This document shows, piece after piece, positions 25,371 through 34,159 of a DNA stretch of 64,000 bases. The position numbers were made by a program, and so were the translations under genes. The DNA is from Marinomonas maritima (GTDB lineage Bacteria > Pseudomonadota > Gammaproteobacteria > Pseudomonadales > Marinomonadaceae). Within the stretch, counting starts at the first letter, position 1. Each line of letters begins with the position of its first letter. The DNA is taken from NCBI RefSeq assembly GCF_024435075.2, contig NZ_JAMZEG020000004.1, positions 416,001-480,000 on the forward strand, in the 5' to 3' direction. The notes beneath the pieces are model-generated. The model was not told where the DNA came from. It saw nothing but the letters and a program-made list of their open reading frames with translations, and ran no database searches.

Positions 25371-25847
25371 TTTTTTGCCCCAGCCTACTGTTATTAAGTT
25401 TCCACTTTCACTAATTTCATTGATTGTGAAAGCATATTCATTTCCATTAATACTGAATACATCAGAGTAACCTTGGTTCACAATAAGCTTATAAACATTG
25501 TTTTCGTTTGGCGCTACGCCTAACCTAATATCGGCATAAACATTATCATTTACACCGATATACACACGATCTAACAGCACCACTAGTTTTTTATCTGGAG
25601 ACTCTTCATGGCTTCCTTTACCGATTGAAAATGTTGGTAATGTATTACTCGCGCTAACTTGCTCACTACGCTCATTCATAAAACCAAAACCAGCGAGTAC
25701 ACATGTAACTAAAATTAGAGTATAAAACCCCATCAACATAGAGGTTCTAGGCACATCTCTTTTTTGCTCCGTATAAAGCAATTTTACAGCGATAATCATA
25801 CCTGCTAGTCCAACACCTATAGAACCATACGATAAAAAACTTTCCAT
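25365..25847 (-). CDS. Cassette-borne membrane protein of unknown function
   Basis: A 160-residue protein with two N-terminal membrane helices (about 5-23, SYGSIGVGLAGMIIAVKLL, and 37-56, MGFYTLILVTCVLAGFGFM) and a soluble C-terminal domain of about 100 residues rich in beta-type sequence (KLVVLLDRVYIGVNDNVYADIRLGV). I do not recognise the family. It fills an integron gene cassette: the attC follows and includes its stop codon, and the cassette boundary GTTAGAG lies 49 bases before its ATG. A ribosome site AAGGAA precedes the start. Membrane-anchored products of this size are frequent in cassettes; the role is unknown. Confidence 0.75.
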   Translation of the reverse strand: MESFLSYGSIGVGLAGMIIAVKLLYTEQKRDVPRTSMLMGFYTLILVTCVLAGFGFMNERSEQVSASNTLPTFSIGKGSHEESPDKKLVVLLDRVYIGVNDNVYADIRLGVAPNENNVYKLIVNQGYSDVFSINGNEYAFTINEISESGNLITVGWGKKL

Positions 25848-25895
25848 TTTATTCCTTGTTAATTTATTTAAATACGACTGAATTGAATACTAAAG

Positions 25896-25902
25896 CTCTA
25901 AC
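25896..25902 (-). other. Cassette 5' boundary (core site GTTAGAG)
   Basis: On the minus strand GTTAGAG stands at 25902-25896, 49 bases before the cassette gene. It is the exact reverse complement of CTCTAAC, the R'' of the attC at 25271-25370, as required if this is where the circular cassette inserted. The last base departs from the GTTRRRY consensus, but both ends depart in the same way. The cassette is then about 625 bases (25277-25901). Confidence 0.75.
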
Positions 25903-26317
25903 ATCTTTAATAGTGCGCATGCGCGTTTACACATTTGTAAAACTCTTTAAATATCCCTATAACTAACTGAATTTTCAGTATTTTATAAAATTATTCATAA
26001 AGTCCAAAACTGGCTAAACGAGCGTGCGCGTTATTCCTTTTATCCCCAGCGTGTTATCTCTGCACTGAAAATGCTTATCCATTGATATTAAAAGACTTTT
26101 TATTTATCTACCAGTATAAACGCGCAAAGCAGTGATTATTTTTTAGACAAAACGAGCATAAAATAGACGGGGTGAAAAATAACCTTTCTCTTAATTGTTT
26201 TTTCCTATGGTGAATTGATCACCTAAATTGAGGTGCCTTTAAAATCCGTTTGTTGTATTGAAATGACGCTGTAAGCGCAAAGCAAAGCCGATGAGCGAGG
26301 TCAAACGATAGTGTCGA

Positions 26318-26349
26318 GCGAATGGGTTTGGTTGGCTCCAAAGGTATGG
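26318..26349 (+). repeat. 32-base direct repeat, copy 1
   Basis: Starts GCGAATGGG and ends GGCTCCAAAGGTATGG. It matches copy 2 at 26531-26562 except for two substitutions. Both copies are preceded by GAGC or GCAAA and lie on the same strand, 213 bases apart. They probably bound a short dispersed repeat unit. Confidence 0.8.
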
Positions 26350-26530
26350 AGCAAAGCCCTTATGCATTCCAACTCAGGAACGAGGATACGATTAATCTGC
26401 GATTGCGCACTCCTTTGATTGCCTGATTACGCCTCGTTCCTCGTCTAATCATGCCTACAAGAACCAAGAAAGAGTCCCATCGACTTGCAAAGGTTGAGTA
26501 GCAGAACATCAAGCCAATAACGTGAGCAAA

Positions 26531-26562
26531 GCGAATGGGGTTGGTTGGCTCCAAAAGTATGG
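26531..26562 (+). repeat. 32-base direct repeat, copy 2
   Basis: Second copy of the repeat at 26318-26349; it contains TTGGTTGGCTCCAAA and ends GTATGG. It is followed by GGGAACGAGG, a sequence also found, once in each orientation, between the two copies. Confidence 0.8.
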
Positions 26563-26582
26563 GAACGAGGAAATCAGAAAAA

Positions 26583-26609
26583 CCCTCCCCTTGTGAAGTA
26601 AAGGGAGGG
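26583..26609. repeat. G/C-rich palindrome
   Basis: CCCTCCC (26583-26589) and GGGAGGG (26603-26609) form a seven-base-pair stem with a 13-base loop. It resembles the 2672-2690 palindrome and may belong to the same intergenic repeat family, or end transcription from the left. Confidence 0.55.
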
Positions 26610-26770
26610 AACGTAGTGCTTAAATCGTATGAACACCCTATTTCAGAGCTGTTTTATACGATAAAGGCGTCGAAGGCCTTATATGTAGGCGCCTGCAATA
26701 TTCCCAAGCGTGACGTTATCCAATAGACTAGCCGTCCGGATTAAGTCCACTAGAGACACATCCGATAATA

Positions 26771-27331
26771 ATGATTAAAACTGTGGGTACTTTAATGTTT
26801 AACAAACTGGTCTGTTCTGCTGAGGCCATTTCCTATTACACGGGGAAATGTGTTGCTTGGCTTACGTTAGCGATGATGCTAATTACCTGTCTCATCGTAC
26901 TGTTGCGCTATGGTTTCGACATCGGTTCTATCGCGCTACAAGAGTCTGTTCTTTATCTTCACGCGATGGTTTTTATGCTGGGCGCGGCTTATACCTTTAA
27001 AGACGACGAACACGTTCGTGTTGATGTTTTTTATCGTGGTTTTTCTGCCTCTAAAAAAGCATGGGTCAATATCATTGGCGGTATCTTCTTTCTATTGCCC
27101 TTTACGCTTTATACCGCGTATTTAAGTATGGATTACGTGAGTGCGTCTTGGCGCGTATTCGAAACGTCTCCAGAACCGGGTGGTTTGCCTTTTGTGTATC
27201 TATTAAAGACGCTGATTCCAATGATGATGATTAGTCTGATCATTCAAGGTACAGCGGATATTCTGAAAAATATTGGCGTTGTAAACGCGGCTCGCTCCCC
27301 CATTACTAGACACGCTAAAGGACAAAACTAA
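26771..27331 (+). CDS. TRAP transporter small membrane subunit (DctQ type)
   Basis: Small four-helix subunit of a tripartite ATP-independent periplasmic transporter. The 186-residue protein has helices near 30-50, 62-80, 100-120 and 140-160, with the DctQ signature ALQESVLYLHAMVFMLGAAYTFKDDEHVRVDVFY. It ends on the first base of the dctM-type gene. The sequence is of the branch (mannitol/chloroaromatic, FcbT2-like or TakQ-like) used for organic acids such as 2-oxo acids. No binding-protein gene stands beside it; the likely one is at 34944-36056. Confidence 0.88.
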   Translation: MIKTVGTLMFNKLVCSAEAISYYTGKCVAWLTLAMMLITCLIVLLRYGFDIGSIALQESVLYLHAMVFMLGAAYTFKDDEHVRVDVFYRGFSASKKAWVNIIGGIFFLLPFTLYTAYLSMDYVSASWRVFETSPEPGGLPFVYLLKTLIPMMMISLIIQGTADILKNIGVVNAARSPITRHAKGQN

Positions 27332-28719
27332 TGGCTGAATTTATTCCTTTATGGCTCTTTGCCGGTGTTTGTGTCTGCTTATTATTTGGCTACCCTGTGG
27401 CGTTTTCATTGGGTGGCACCGCGTTAATTTTTGCGGCGGTGGGTTCCTTTTTTGGAACCTTCGACAGCGTTTTTCTAGAAGCATTGCCCAACCGTTTGTT
27501 TGGTATTGTCGGCAATGAAACTCTCATGGCGGTGCCGCTCTTTGTATTGATGGGTGTCCTGCTAGAAAAATCAAAGCTGGCTGAGAAGTTACTCGATTCC
27601 ATGGCAATGTTATTTGGCACCTTGCGTGGCGGTTTAGGCATTTCGGTTATTTTGGTCGGTATGCTGTTGGCCGCGAGTACCGGTATTGTTGGTGCGACGG
27701 TGGTTACCATGGGCATGATCTCGCTGCCGACTATGTTGCGTCGCGGTTATGACCCAGCGCTAGCGGCCGGCACCATTTGCGCAACCGGTACATTGGGGCA
27801 AATCATTCCGCCGTCTATTGCGTTGGTTTTATTGGGCGATGTGATGTCCAATGCGTTCCAGAAAGCGCAGTTGGAAATGGGAATTTTTTCACCTAAAACC
27901 ATTTCTGTGGGCGACTTGTTTGTTGGTGCGCTGATTCCCGGATTGATCCTTGTTGCTCTCTACATTTTATACGTCGTCGTTGTGGCCTGGTTGCAACCTC
28001 ACAAAGCCCCCGCCGTACCTCGTGAGGAATTACGCAACGGCTCTACGGAACCTCTTGCCATACAAATTATAAAAGGCTTATTACCGCCTTTGGTGCTTAT
28101 TTTTGCGGTACTAGGTTCTATCCTAAGCGGTATTGCCACACCAACAGAAGCGGCGGGCGTGGGGGCATTAGGCGCGGCGTTGTTGGCGTGGGGAAGTGGC
28201 AAACTTAGTTTCCCAACCTTAAAAGAAACCGTGCATTCGACCACGAAAGTCACCTGTATGGTGTTCATGATCCTTATCGGTGCGTCGCTTTTCTCCTTGG
28301 TATTCCGTGGCTTTGGTGGCGAAGAATTGATTCAAGACTTCTTCTCTCAACTTCCGGGTGGGGTTGTCGGCGCCATGATTGTGGTGATGTTGCTGATGTT
28401 CTTCCTTGGTTTTATCCTAGACTTCATTGAGATTACCTTCGTCGTCGTACCGATTGTTGCACCTGTTTTACTCGCAATGGGTCTAGATCCAGTATGGTTA
28501 GGCATTATGATGGCGATCAACTTACAAACGTCTTTCCTAACACCGCCATTTGGCTTCGCTCTGTTTTACTTACGTGGCGTAGCGCCACCAGAACTTAAGA
28601 CACAGTCGATTTACAAAGGCGTATTGCCGTTTATTTTGATTCAGCTTTTCGTGCTATTAATGCTATCGGTCTGGCCTGAACTGGCAACGTGGTTACCAGA
28701 ACAAGTCTACGCAAACTGA
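27331..28719 (+). CDS. TRAP transporter large membrane subunit (DctM type)
   Basis: The 462-residue ion-coupled transport subunit of the TRAP system, with about 12-14 membrane helices. Family sequence is clear: VPLFVLMGVLLEKS, GGLGISVILVGMLLAASTGIVGATVVTMGMISLP, TICATGTLGQIIPPSIALVLLGD (with the insertion NAFQKAQLEMGIFSPKTISVGD typical of the chloroaromatic/oxo-acid branch), and NLQTSFLTPPFGFALFYLRGVAP near the end. It starts at the last base of dctQ, so the pair is coupled. Substrate is inferred from the branch only. Confidence 0.92.
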   Translation: MAEFIPLWLFAGVCVCLLFGYPVAFSLGGTALIFAAVGSFFGTFDSVFLEALPNRLFGIVGNETLMAVPLFVLMGVLLEKSKLAEKLLDSMAMLFGTLRGGLGISVILVGMLLAASTGIVGATVVTMGMISLPTMLRRGYDPALAAGTICATGTLGQIIPPSIALVLLGDVMSNAFQKAQLEMGIFSPKTISVGDLFVGALIPGLILVALYILYVVVVAWLQPHKAPAVPREELRNGSTEPLAIQIIKGLLPPLVLIFAVLGSILSGIATPTEAAGVGALGAALLAWGSGKLSFPTLKETVHSTTKVTCMVFMILIGASLFSLVFRGFGGEELIQDFFSQLPGGVVGAMIVVMLLMFFLGFILDFIEITFVVVPIVAPVLLAMGLDPVWLGIMMAINLQTSFLTPPFGFALFYLRGVAPPELKTQSIYKGVLPFILIQLFVLLMLSVWPELATWLPEQVYAN

Positions 28720-28776
28720 TAAACAAAATAATTTTTGGCATAGCAAAACAGACACTCATTACGTGAGGACAAAAAT

Positions 28777-29739
28777 ATGAAAGCAATGCAAATGAAAGAC
28801 TACGGTCCAGCCAGCGATTTAACACTGGCTGACGCCAATAAACCGAGCATTAATGAAGATCAAATGTTGGTTCAAGTTGGTGCAGCAGGTGTAAACCCAG
28901 TCGATACCTACATTCGCTCAGGCACTAATAATTACAAAACGACGTTTCCCCATACACCGGGTTCTGACGGCGCAGGCACCATTGTTGAGTTGGGCAAAAA
29001 TGTCACCGAGTTTGAGGTGGGTCAGCGCGTTTACTTTAGCCGTAATCTTGGCGGTTCTTCGGCAGAATTCACTGTGTGTGCAGCGACTCATACTTATCCT
29101 TTGGCCGATGCCTTGTCGTTCGAAGAAGGCGCTTGTCTAGGCGTACCTTACACAACGGCTCATCGTGCTTTGTTTGGCCGAGCCAATGCCAAAGCGGGCG
29201 ATAAAGTCTTAGTTCATGGTGCGACCGGTGCGGTTGGCATTGCGACTGTACAATTGGCGTTAGCGGCAGGTATGGAAGTGGTGGCCAGTGCCGGCACAGT
29301 GGCAGGCGCGGATTTATTACGTCAGCAAGGTGTTACAACCGTCATCATGCACAATGAAGCCGATCACCTTGCGCCTTTCCAAACGTTAGCCAGCGGTTTC
29401 GACATCGTCATTGAAATGCTTGCTAACCATAACTTGGACCAAGATTTAAAAGCCTTGGCCTTTGGTGGTTGTGTGGCCGTGATTGGTAACCGTGGCACGG
29501 TTGAGATTAACCCTCGTGACCTGATGGCGCGTGATGCATCTGTCGTTGGTGTCGCTTTGGCCAATGTGCAGCCAAAAGAACTCGCCTTGATCGCGAAGTC
29601 TTTGCGCCCTCTTTTTGAAAAAGGCGTATTAAAACCTGTGGTTCGTCATAGCTACGCATTAACGGAACTAGCACAAGCCCATGAAGACGTTCTGAAGTCT
29701 GGCGCATTGGGTAATCTTGTTATTCGTATTGGCGAGTAG
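28777..29739 (+). CDS. NADPH:quinone reductase / zeta-crystallin-like oxidoreductase
   Basis: A 320-residue member of the medium-chain dehydrogenase family that lacks the zinc ligands, like quinone oxidoreductase. The catalytic domain has GVNPVDTYIRSG and TPGSDGAGTIVELGKNV. The cofactor motif is VLVHGATGAVGIATVQLA, the AxGxxG form of NADPH users, and NPRDLMARDASVVGVAL follows. It is likely to reduce quinones or enone-type compounds in the cytoplasm; the true substrate is unknown. It follows dctM by 57 bases with its own ribosome site (GAGGA) and ends at a hairpin. Confidence 0.87.
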   Translation: MKAMQMKDYGPASDLTLADANKPSINEDQMLVQVGAAGVNPVDTYIRSGTNNYKTTFPHTPGSDGAGTIVELGKNVTEFEVGQRVYFSRNLGGSSAEFTVCAATHTYPLADALSFEEGACLGVPYTTAHRALFGRANAKAGDKVLVHGATGAVGIATVQLALAAGMEVVASAGTVAGADLLRQQGVTTVIMHNEADHLAPFQTLASGFDIVIEMLANHNLDQDLKALAFGGCVAVIGNRGTVEINPRDLMARDASVVGVALANVQPKELALIAKSLRPLFEKGVLKPVVRHSYALTELAQAHEDVLKSGALGNLVIRIGE

Positions 29740-29754
29740 TAAGTACGCACTTTG

Positions 29755-29794
29755 GCAAACTCGACGCATTGATAAGACAAAACGTCGAGTTTGC
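29755..29794 (+). terminator. Hairpin after the quinone reductase gene
   Basis: GCAAACTCGACG (29755-29766) pairs perfectly with CGTCGAGTTTGC (29783-29794), 12 base pairs with a 16-base loop, followed by TTTCC. It is a probable terminator with a weak T-run. Confidence 0.75.
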
Positions 29795-29934
29795 TTTCCT
29801 AACCTATTTATCTAACTATCCCGCCCTCGAAAGTAGTAAAAACACCCTAAAGTCGGGTATCTTCAAAAAAATACGCTACTAAAGCGTCTATAAGGCCGCT
29901 ATACTTTCGACTTAATCTATCCAAAAGGCACATT

Positions 29935-30708
29935 TTGACTCAGCCTGATTCCGACGTTTTCAGCCTGCCAAATGAAGCGGATATCCATGATCACGACTTT
30001 CATCAATTGGTGGTCGTATTAGATGGCAATACCGATTTCGATATTCAAGGCAAAGGCAAGCAACTGCATACTGGCGAAGGGTGTATCCTTCCGTCAGAGA
30101 ACAGCCATGCGTTTGCGGGTCTAGGCGATAATCGAATCATGGTGATTAACCTGCCTATTCCACCGCAAAAAGGCATTACCGACGAAGAATATGAAATTGT
30201 GTCTCGCTTGTTTGATCAAGCGGCGTATTTTCAGTTAAACCCACGCTTACAAATCTTAGCCTCGGCATTGTCCGGCGAATTACAACAATACCCAAATGAC
30301 ATGATCTTGGCCCGAGCGTGCGGCAACACGTTACTCAGTGCCATTCGTCATCAGATCAATAACAAAGATGTTCGTACTCGAGGTAATCACCTTGATATCG
30401 ACAAACTCGATCAATTTATTGAGCTCAACTTGTCGCGTCGCGTCCACATCGACCAACTCGCTAACTTCTGTTTTTTGAGTGTCAGCCAATTTCATGAGCG
30501 CTTTAAAGACCGAACGGGGATGACGCCTCATCAATACTTAATGCGCAAACGCTTAGAACGCGCTCAATCGCTATTAAGAGAAGGCCATCCACCGATACAG
30601 GTCGCCGAAATGTGTGGATTTTCGAGCCAAAGTGCGATGACCAATGTGTTCTCTCAAACGCTCTCCATCACCCCTTTAAAATACCAGAAGCAATTTGGTG
30701 GCCGCTAA
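29935..30708 (+). CDS. AraC-family regulator, probable PruR-like activator of putA
   Basis: A 257-residue regulator with an N-terminal cupin (HDHDFHQLVVVLDGNTDFDIQGKGKQLHTGEGCILPSENSHAFAG) and two C-terminal helix-turn-helix units (IDQLANFCFLSVSQFHERFKDRTGMTPHQYLMRKRLERA and PIQVAEMCGFSSQSAMTNVFSQTLSITPLKYQK). The start is TTG 29935, six bases after AAAAGG; no ATG fits as well. It is directly upstream of putA on the same strand. Pseudomonads have an AraC-type proline-responsive activator (PruR) beside putA, and this gene has the same position, so control of putA is likely but inferred. A TAACGTG/CACGTTA hairpin overlaps its stop. Confidence 0.82.
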   Translation: MTQPDSDVFSLPNEADIHDHDFHQLVVVLDGNTDFDIQGKGKQLHTGEGCILPSENSHAFAGLGDNRIMVINLPIPPQKGITDEEYEIVSRLFDQAAYFQLNPRLQILASALSGELQQYPNDMILARACGNTLLSAIRHQINNKDVRTRGNHLDIDKLDQFIELNLSRRVHIDQLANFCFLSVSQFHERFKDRTGMTPHQYLMRKRLERAQSLLREGHPPIQVAEMCGFSSQSAMTNVFSQTLSITPLKYQKQFGGR

Positions 30709-31022
30709 CGTGTCTTTTCTTCCACGTTAAGAAACTTTTTCGCTTGTCATCATTTCTCTCATTTTTCCCCTTATATCGTCACAAGAACACGACATCTTTC
30801 AACGTATTCTGAATAAGTCGGACTTTCTTATAAAAAAAAACGACTTTTTCGAAAGACACTTAATCCCTTCTGTCACTAAAGTGTCAATATTATCCAGATA
30901 TGCGCTTTTCATTTTTTACCTGATAAAAAATAATCAAAAAAGTGTTTTATGCTCTATAACAATATGCGCGGCCTTAATAAAAAGCCATGCAGCTTTTTAT
31001 GTTAACGCGGGAGAGTCCAACC
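30709..31022 (+). other. putA upstream region
   Basis: A 314-base AT-rich gap. TAACGTG (30706-30712) and CACGTTA (30723-30729) can form a small hairpin after the AraC gene. A run of nine A residues lies near 30831-30839 between GACTTTCTTAT and CGACTTTTTCG. The putA ribosome site GGGAGAG is at about 31009-31015. Binding sites of the AraC protein and the promoter are expected here but I cannot define them. Confidence 0.5.
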
Positions 31023-34000
31023 ATGTTTAAAGCGATTGAGGTGTTACAACCTAACTTTATCCAGCGACCACTAAATGAATTGTGGCAGCTGATTTCCCCT
31101 CTTTATAAGATGGATGAAGAAAAGTGGTTGAAAGAGTTATTACCTTTAGCAAAACCAACAGACGAGGCGCTCGCTGAGCACACTAATGCGGCGTCTAAAC
31201 TCATTGCTGAAGTACGTAACGATGACGATAGCATGTCAATGATTGACGCTTTACTGTTGGAATACAGTCTAGACACCAAAGAAGGTATTTTGTTGATGTG
31301 TTTGGCTGAAGCGCTCATGCGTGTACCAGACAAAGAAACCGCAGACGCCTTTATTAAAGACCGTTTGAGTGTGGCCGATTGGGCTTCTCACGCTAAGAAT
31401 TCTGATTCCTTTTTTGTTAATGCGTCCACATGGGGTCTTTTGTTGACAGGCAAAATCGTCACCATGGACGAAAACCAAGACGGCACACCAGCCAACCTTG
31501 TCAATCGGATGGTAAACCGTGTTTCTGAGCCTGTGATTCGTAAAGCGATGAACCAAGCGATGAAAGTCATGGGTCATCAGTTTGTTTTAGGTCGCAGTAT
31601 CACAGAAGCCTTGTCTCGTGGTAAAAGCTACCGTGACAAAGGTTACACCTACTCCTTTGATATGTTGGGTGAAGCGGCGTTAACCGCCGCCGATGCCGAT
31701 AAGTACCTCAAGTCTTATGAGCAAGCCGTCGAGTCTGTAGGCAAAGATACCTACAGCAAAGGCCACCGCCCAACGATCTCTATTAAGCTATCAGCCCTTC
31801 ACCCTCGTTATGAAGTGGGTTGTGAAGAACGTGTAATGACCGAGCTTTTTGACAGCGTTAAAGGCTTAATCACTAAGGCTCGCGCCTTGAACGTCGGCAT
31901 TACTATCGATGCGGAAGAAGCAGATCGCCTAGAACTTTCTTTGCATTTATTTGAAAAACTGTACCGCGATGAAGCAACAAAAGGCTGGGGCTTGTTTGGG
32001 CTAGTGGTACAAGCTTATTCAAAGCGCGCTCTGCCTGTTTTAGTTTGGTTGGCTGCTCTTGCCAAAGAATATGGCGATCGAGTGCCTGTTCGCCTTGTAA
32101 AGGGCGCTTATTGGGATTCTGAAATCAAACTTTGCCAACAACGCGGCATTGATGGTTATCCTGTTTACACACGCAAAGAATCGACCGATGTGTCTTACCT
32201 AGCCTGCGCTCACTTCTTACTCAGCGAGCACACTCGCGCGAATATCTTTCCACAGTTTGCCAGCCATAATGCGCACACCATTGCGACCATTAACTGCATC
32301 GCAACACAATTGGGCGCAACGACAAAAGAATTCGAATTCCAACGCTTACACGGCATGGGCGATGCGCTTTATAACCGTTTGATCAAAGACAGCGACATTT
32401 GCGTACGTATTTACGCGCCAGTCGGTAGTCACAAAGACTTGCTTCCTTACTTGGTTCGTCGTTTGTTAGAAAACGGCGCTAACAGCTCCTTCGTGCACCG
32501 TTTAATCGACGCCAGCTACCCAATTGCGGATTTGATCGATCACCCAGTGACGACGCTAGAAAGTCGTAAATCATTGGCTAACCCTCATATTAGCCTGCCA
32601 TCAGGCTTGTTTGACGATCGTAAAAATTCATTTGGACCCAATATTGAGATCGATTCTGACTGGACACCATTCAAAGCCAAAATCGACGTTTTCATGGGAC
32701 AAGACACCCAATGGCGCGCTTTCCCCATCGTGGGCGGTGAAAAGGTAGAAACAGGACACACTCACGCAGTACTTAGCCCTTACGATCACAGTGAGTCTGC
32801 GGGTCAAATTGACTGGGCAGACACAACCATCGTCACAAAAGCCATTGACCTTGCGGAAGCGGCCTTCCCTGCGTGGTCTACTCGTCCAGCGACGGAACGT
32901 GCTGATTGCTTAGACAAAATGGCAGACTTGATGGAAGAAAACTACGCAGAACTGATGGCACTTTGCCACCGTGAAGCGGGTAAAACCATTCAAGACAGCA
33001 TCGATGAAGTACGTGAGGCTGTGGACTTTTGCCGCTACTACGCACAACAAGCTCGTAGTCACTTTGCCAATCCAACCAGCTACACAGATTTCTTAGGCGA
33101 AGCAAAGCACGCTAAGCTAAACGGCCGTGGCGTATTTACTTGTATCAGCCCTTGGAACTTCCCATTGGCGATTTTCACCGGCCAAATAGTGGCGGCACTT
33201 GTGGTTGGTAATACCGTGGTGGCAAAACCAGCGGAACAAACTAGCTTAATCGCTTTTCGTGCCATTGAGTTGTTACATCAAGCTGGTGTACCGGGCGATG
33301 TTCTGCATCTTCTACCAGGCGATGGCGCGACGGTTGGTGCTCCGCTCACCAGCGACAAACGCATTGCAGGTTTGGCGTTCACGGGCTCGACAGGCACGGC
33401 ACAATTGATTAACCGCACACTTGCGGCACGTGGTGTGGCGCCTGTGCCTGTTATCGCAGAAACAGGCGGTCAAAACGCCATGTTGGTGGACTCTACGTCA
33501 TTGCCAGAACAAGTCGTACGCGATGCGGTTCGTTCTGCTTTCGCGTCAGCTGGTCAACGTTGTTCCGCATTGCGTGTCTTGTTCGTACAAGAAGACATTG
33601 CCGATCGAGTTATTCCGATGATCAAAGGCGCGATGCAAGAGCAGTCTGTAGGCTTGCCGTATTTGCACAGCACGGATGTGGGCCCAGTGATCGATAAAAA
33701 AGCACAAACCATGTTGCTAGAACACATCGAACACATGACAAAAGAAGCCAAGCTGATTGCTCAATCAGAACTGCCGTCGTTTGCAAACAAAGGCACGTAT
33801 GTTGCGCCAACGGCATTTGAAATCGCCAGTATCGATCAGCTTACCGATGAGAAATTCGGACCAATTCTTCATGTTGTACGCTACAAAGCACGCGACTTAG
33901 ATAAAATCATCGATACGATTAACAACTCAGGGTTTGGTCTGACGTTAGGCGTTCATAGCCGTAACGAAACCACCTGTGCTCGTATTGCAAGCCGAGCCCG

Positions 34001-34145
34001 CGTGGGTAACTTGTACATCAACCGCGACCAAGTTGGTGCCGTGGTTGGCGTTCAGCCTTTCGGTGGACAAGGTTTGTCAGGTACTGGCCCAAAAGCTGGT
34101 GGCCCGCACTATCTACAACGCTTCGCCATTGAGCAAGACCTTTAA
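31023..34145 (+). CDS. putA: Bifunctional proline dehydrogenase / pyrroline-5-carboxylate dehydrogenase PutA
   Basis: Oxidises proline to glutamate in two steps with FAD and NAD. After an N-terminal helical region, the proline dehydrogenase barrel (about 180-470) shows TISIKLSALHPRYE, DAEEADRLELSL and VRLVKGAYWDSEIK. The P5C dehydrogenase domain (about 540-1030) has the active-site E813 (VIAETGGQN) and nucleophile C847 (SAGQRCSALR). It has no N-terminal ribbon-helix-helix domain, so it should not repress itself; an AraC gene stands in front. Residue 1040 ends at the P5CDH C-terminus, while the ALDH-like tail of longer PutAs is encoded separately 14 bases downstream. I chose ATG 31023 after GGGAGAG, not 30987. 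Confidence 0.95.
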   Translation: MFKAIEVLQPNFIQRPLNELWQLISPLYKMDEEKWLKELLPLAKPTDEALAEHTNAASKLIAEVRNDDDSMSMIDALLLEYSLDTKEGILLMCLAEALMRVPDKETADAFIKDRLSVADWASHAKNSDSFFVNASTWGLLLTGKIVTMDENQDGTPANLVNRMVNRVSEPVIRKAMNQAMKVMGHQFVLGRSITEALSRGKSYRDKGYTYSFDMLGEAALTAADADKYLKSYEQAVESVGKDTYSKGHRPTISIKLSALHPRYEVGCEERVMTELFDSVKGLITKARALNVGITIDAEEADRLELSLHLFEKLYRDEATKGWGLFGLVVQAYSKRALPVLVWLAALAKEYGDRVPVRLVKGAYWDSEIKLCQQRGIDGYPVYTRKESTDVSYLACAHFLLSEHTRANIFPQFASHNAHTIATINCIATQLGATTKEFEFQRLHGMGDALYNRLIKDSDICVRIYAPVGSHKDLLPYLVRRLLENGANSSFVHRLIDASYPIADLIDHPVTTLESRKSLANPHISLPSGLFDDRKNSFGPNIEIDSDWTPFKAKIDVFMGQDTQWRAFPIVGGEKVETGHTHAVLSPYDHSESAGQIDWADTTIVTKAIDLAEAAFPAWSTRPATERADCLDKMADLMEENYAELMALCHREAGKTIQDSIDEVREAVDFCRYYAQQARSHFANPTSYTDFLGEAKHAKLNGRGVFTCISPWNFPLAIFTGQIVAALVVGNTVVAKPAEQTSLIAFRAIELLHQAGVPGDVLHLLPGDGATVGAPLTSDKRIAGLAFTGSTGTAQLINRTLAARGVAPVPVIAETGGQNAMLVDSTSLPEQVVRDAVRSAFASAGQRCSALRVLFVQEDIADRVIPMIKGAMQEQSVGLPYLHSTDVGPVIDKKAQTMLLEHIEHMTKEAKLIAQSELPSFANKGTYVAPTAFEIASIDQLTDEKFGPILHVVRYKARDLDKIIDTINNSGFGLTLGVHSRNETTCARIASRARVGNLYINRDQVGAVVGVQPFGGQGLSGTGPKAGGPHYLQRFAIEQDL

Positions 34146-34159
34146 GGGGAGACACTATC

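Larger units (their letters stand above)
25903..26770. other. Repeat-rich non-coding region before the TRAP genes
   Basis: Some 870 bases with no gene that I accept. It holds an imperfect 15-base inverted repeat (25915-25929 and 26015-26029, 13 of 15 matching), a 32-base direct repeat (26318-26349 and 26531-26562), an inverted AGGAACGAGG/CCTCGTTCCT pair (26376-26385 and 26432-26441) with a third GGGAACGAGG at 26561-26570, and a CCCTCCC/GGGAGGG palindrome (26583-26609). The frame 26360-26554 on the minus strand lies wholly within these repeats and I treat it as repeat DNA. The end must contain the dctQ promoter. Confidence 0.65.

Noticed and set aside
25848..26060. A second full attC before the cassette
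   Set aside because: The inverted repeat at 25915-26029 lacks a proper R'' core and has wrong spacing to GTTAGAG, so I report it only as an inverted repeat.
26360..26554. Open frame of 64 codons on the minus strand
   Set aside because: It lies entirely within direct and inverted repeats and looks like translated repeat DNA.
30987..31022. Upstream start for putA at 30987
   Set aside because: The extra 12 residues are not family-like, and the GGGAGAG ribosome site serves ATG 31023.
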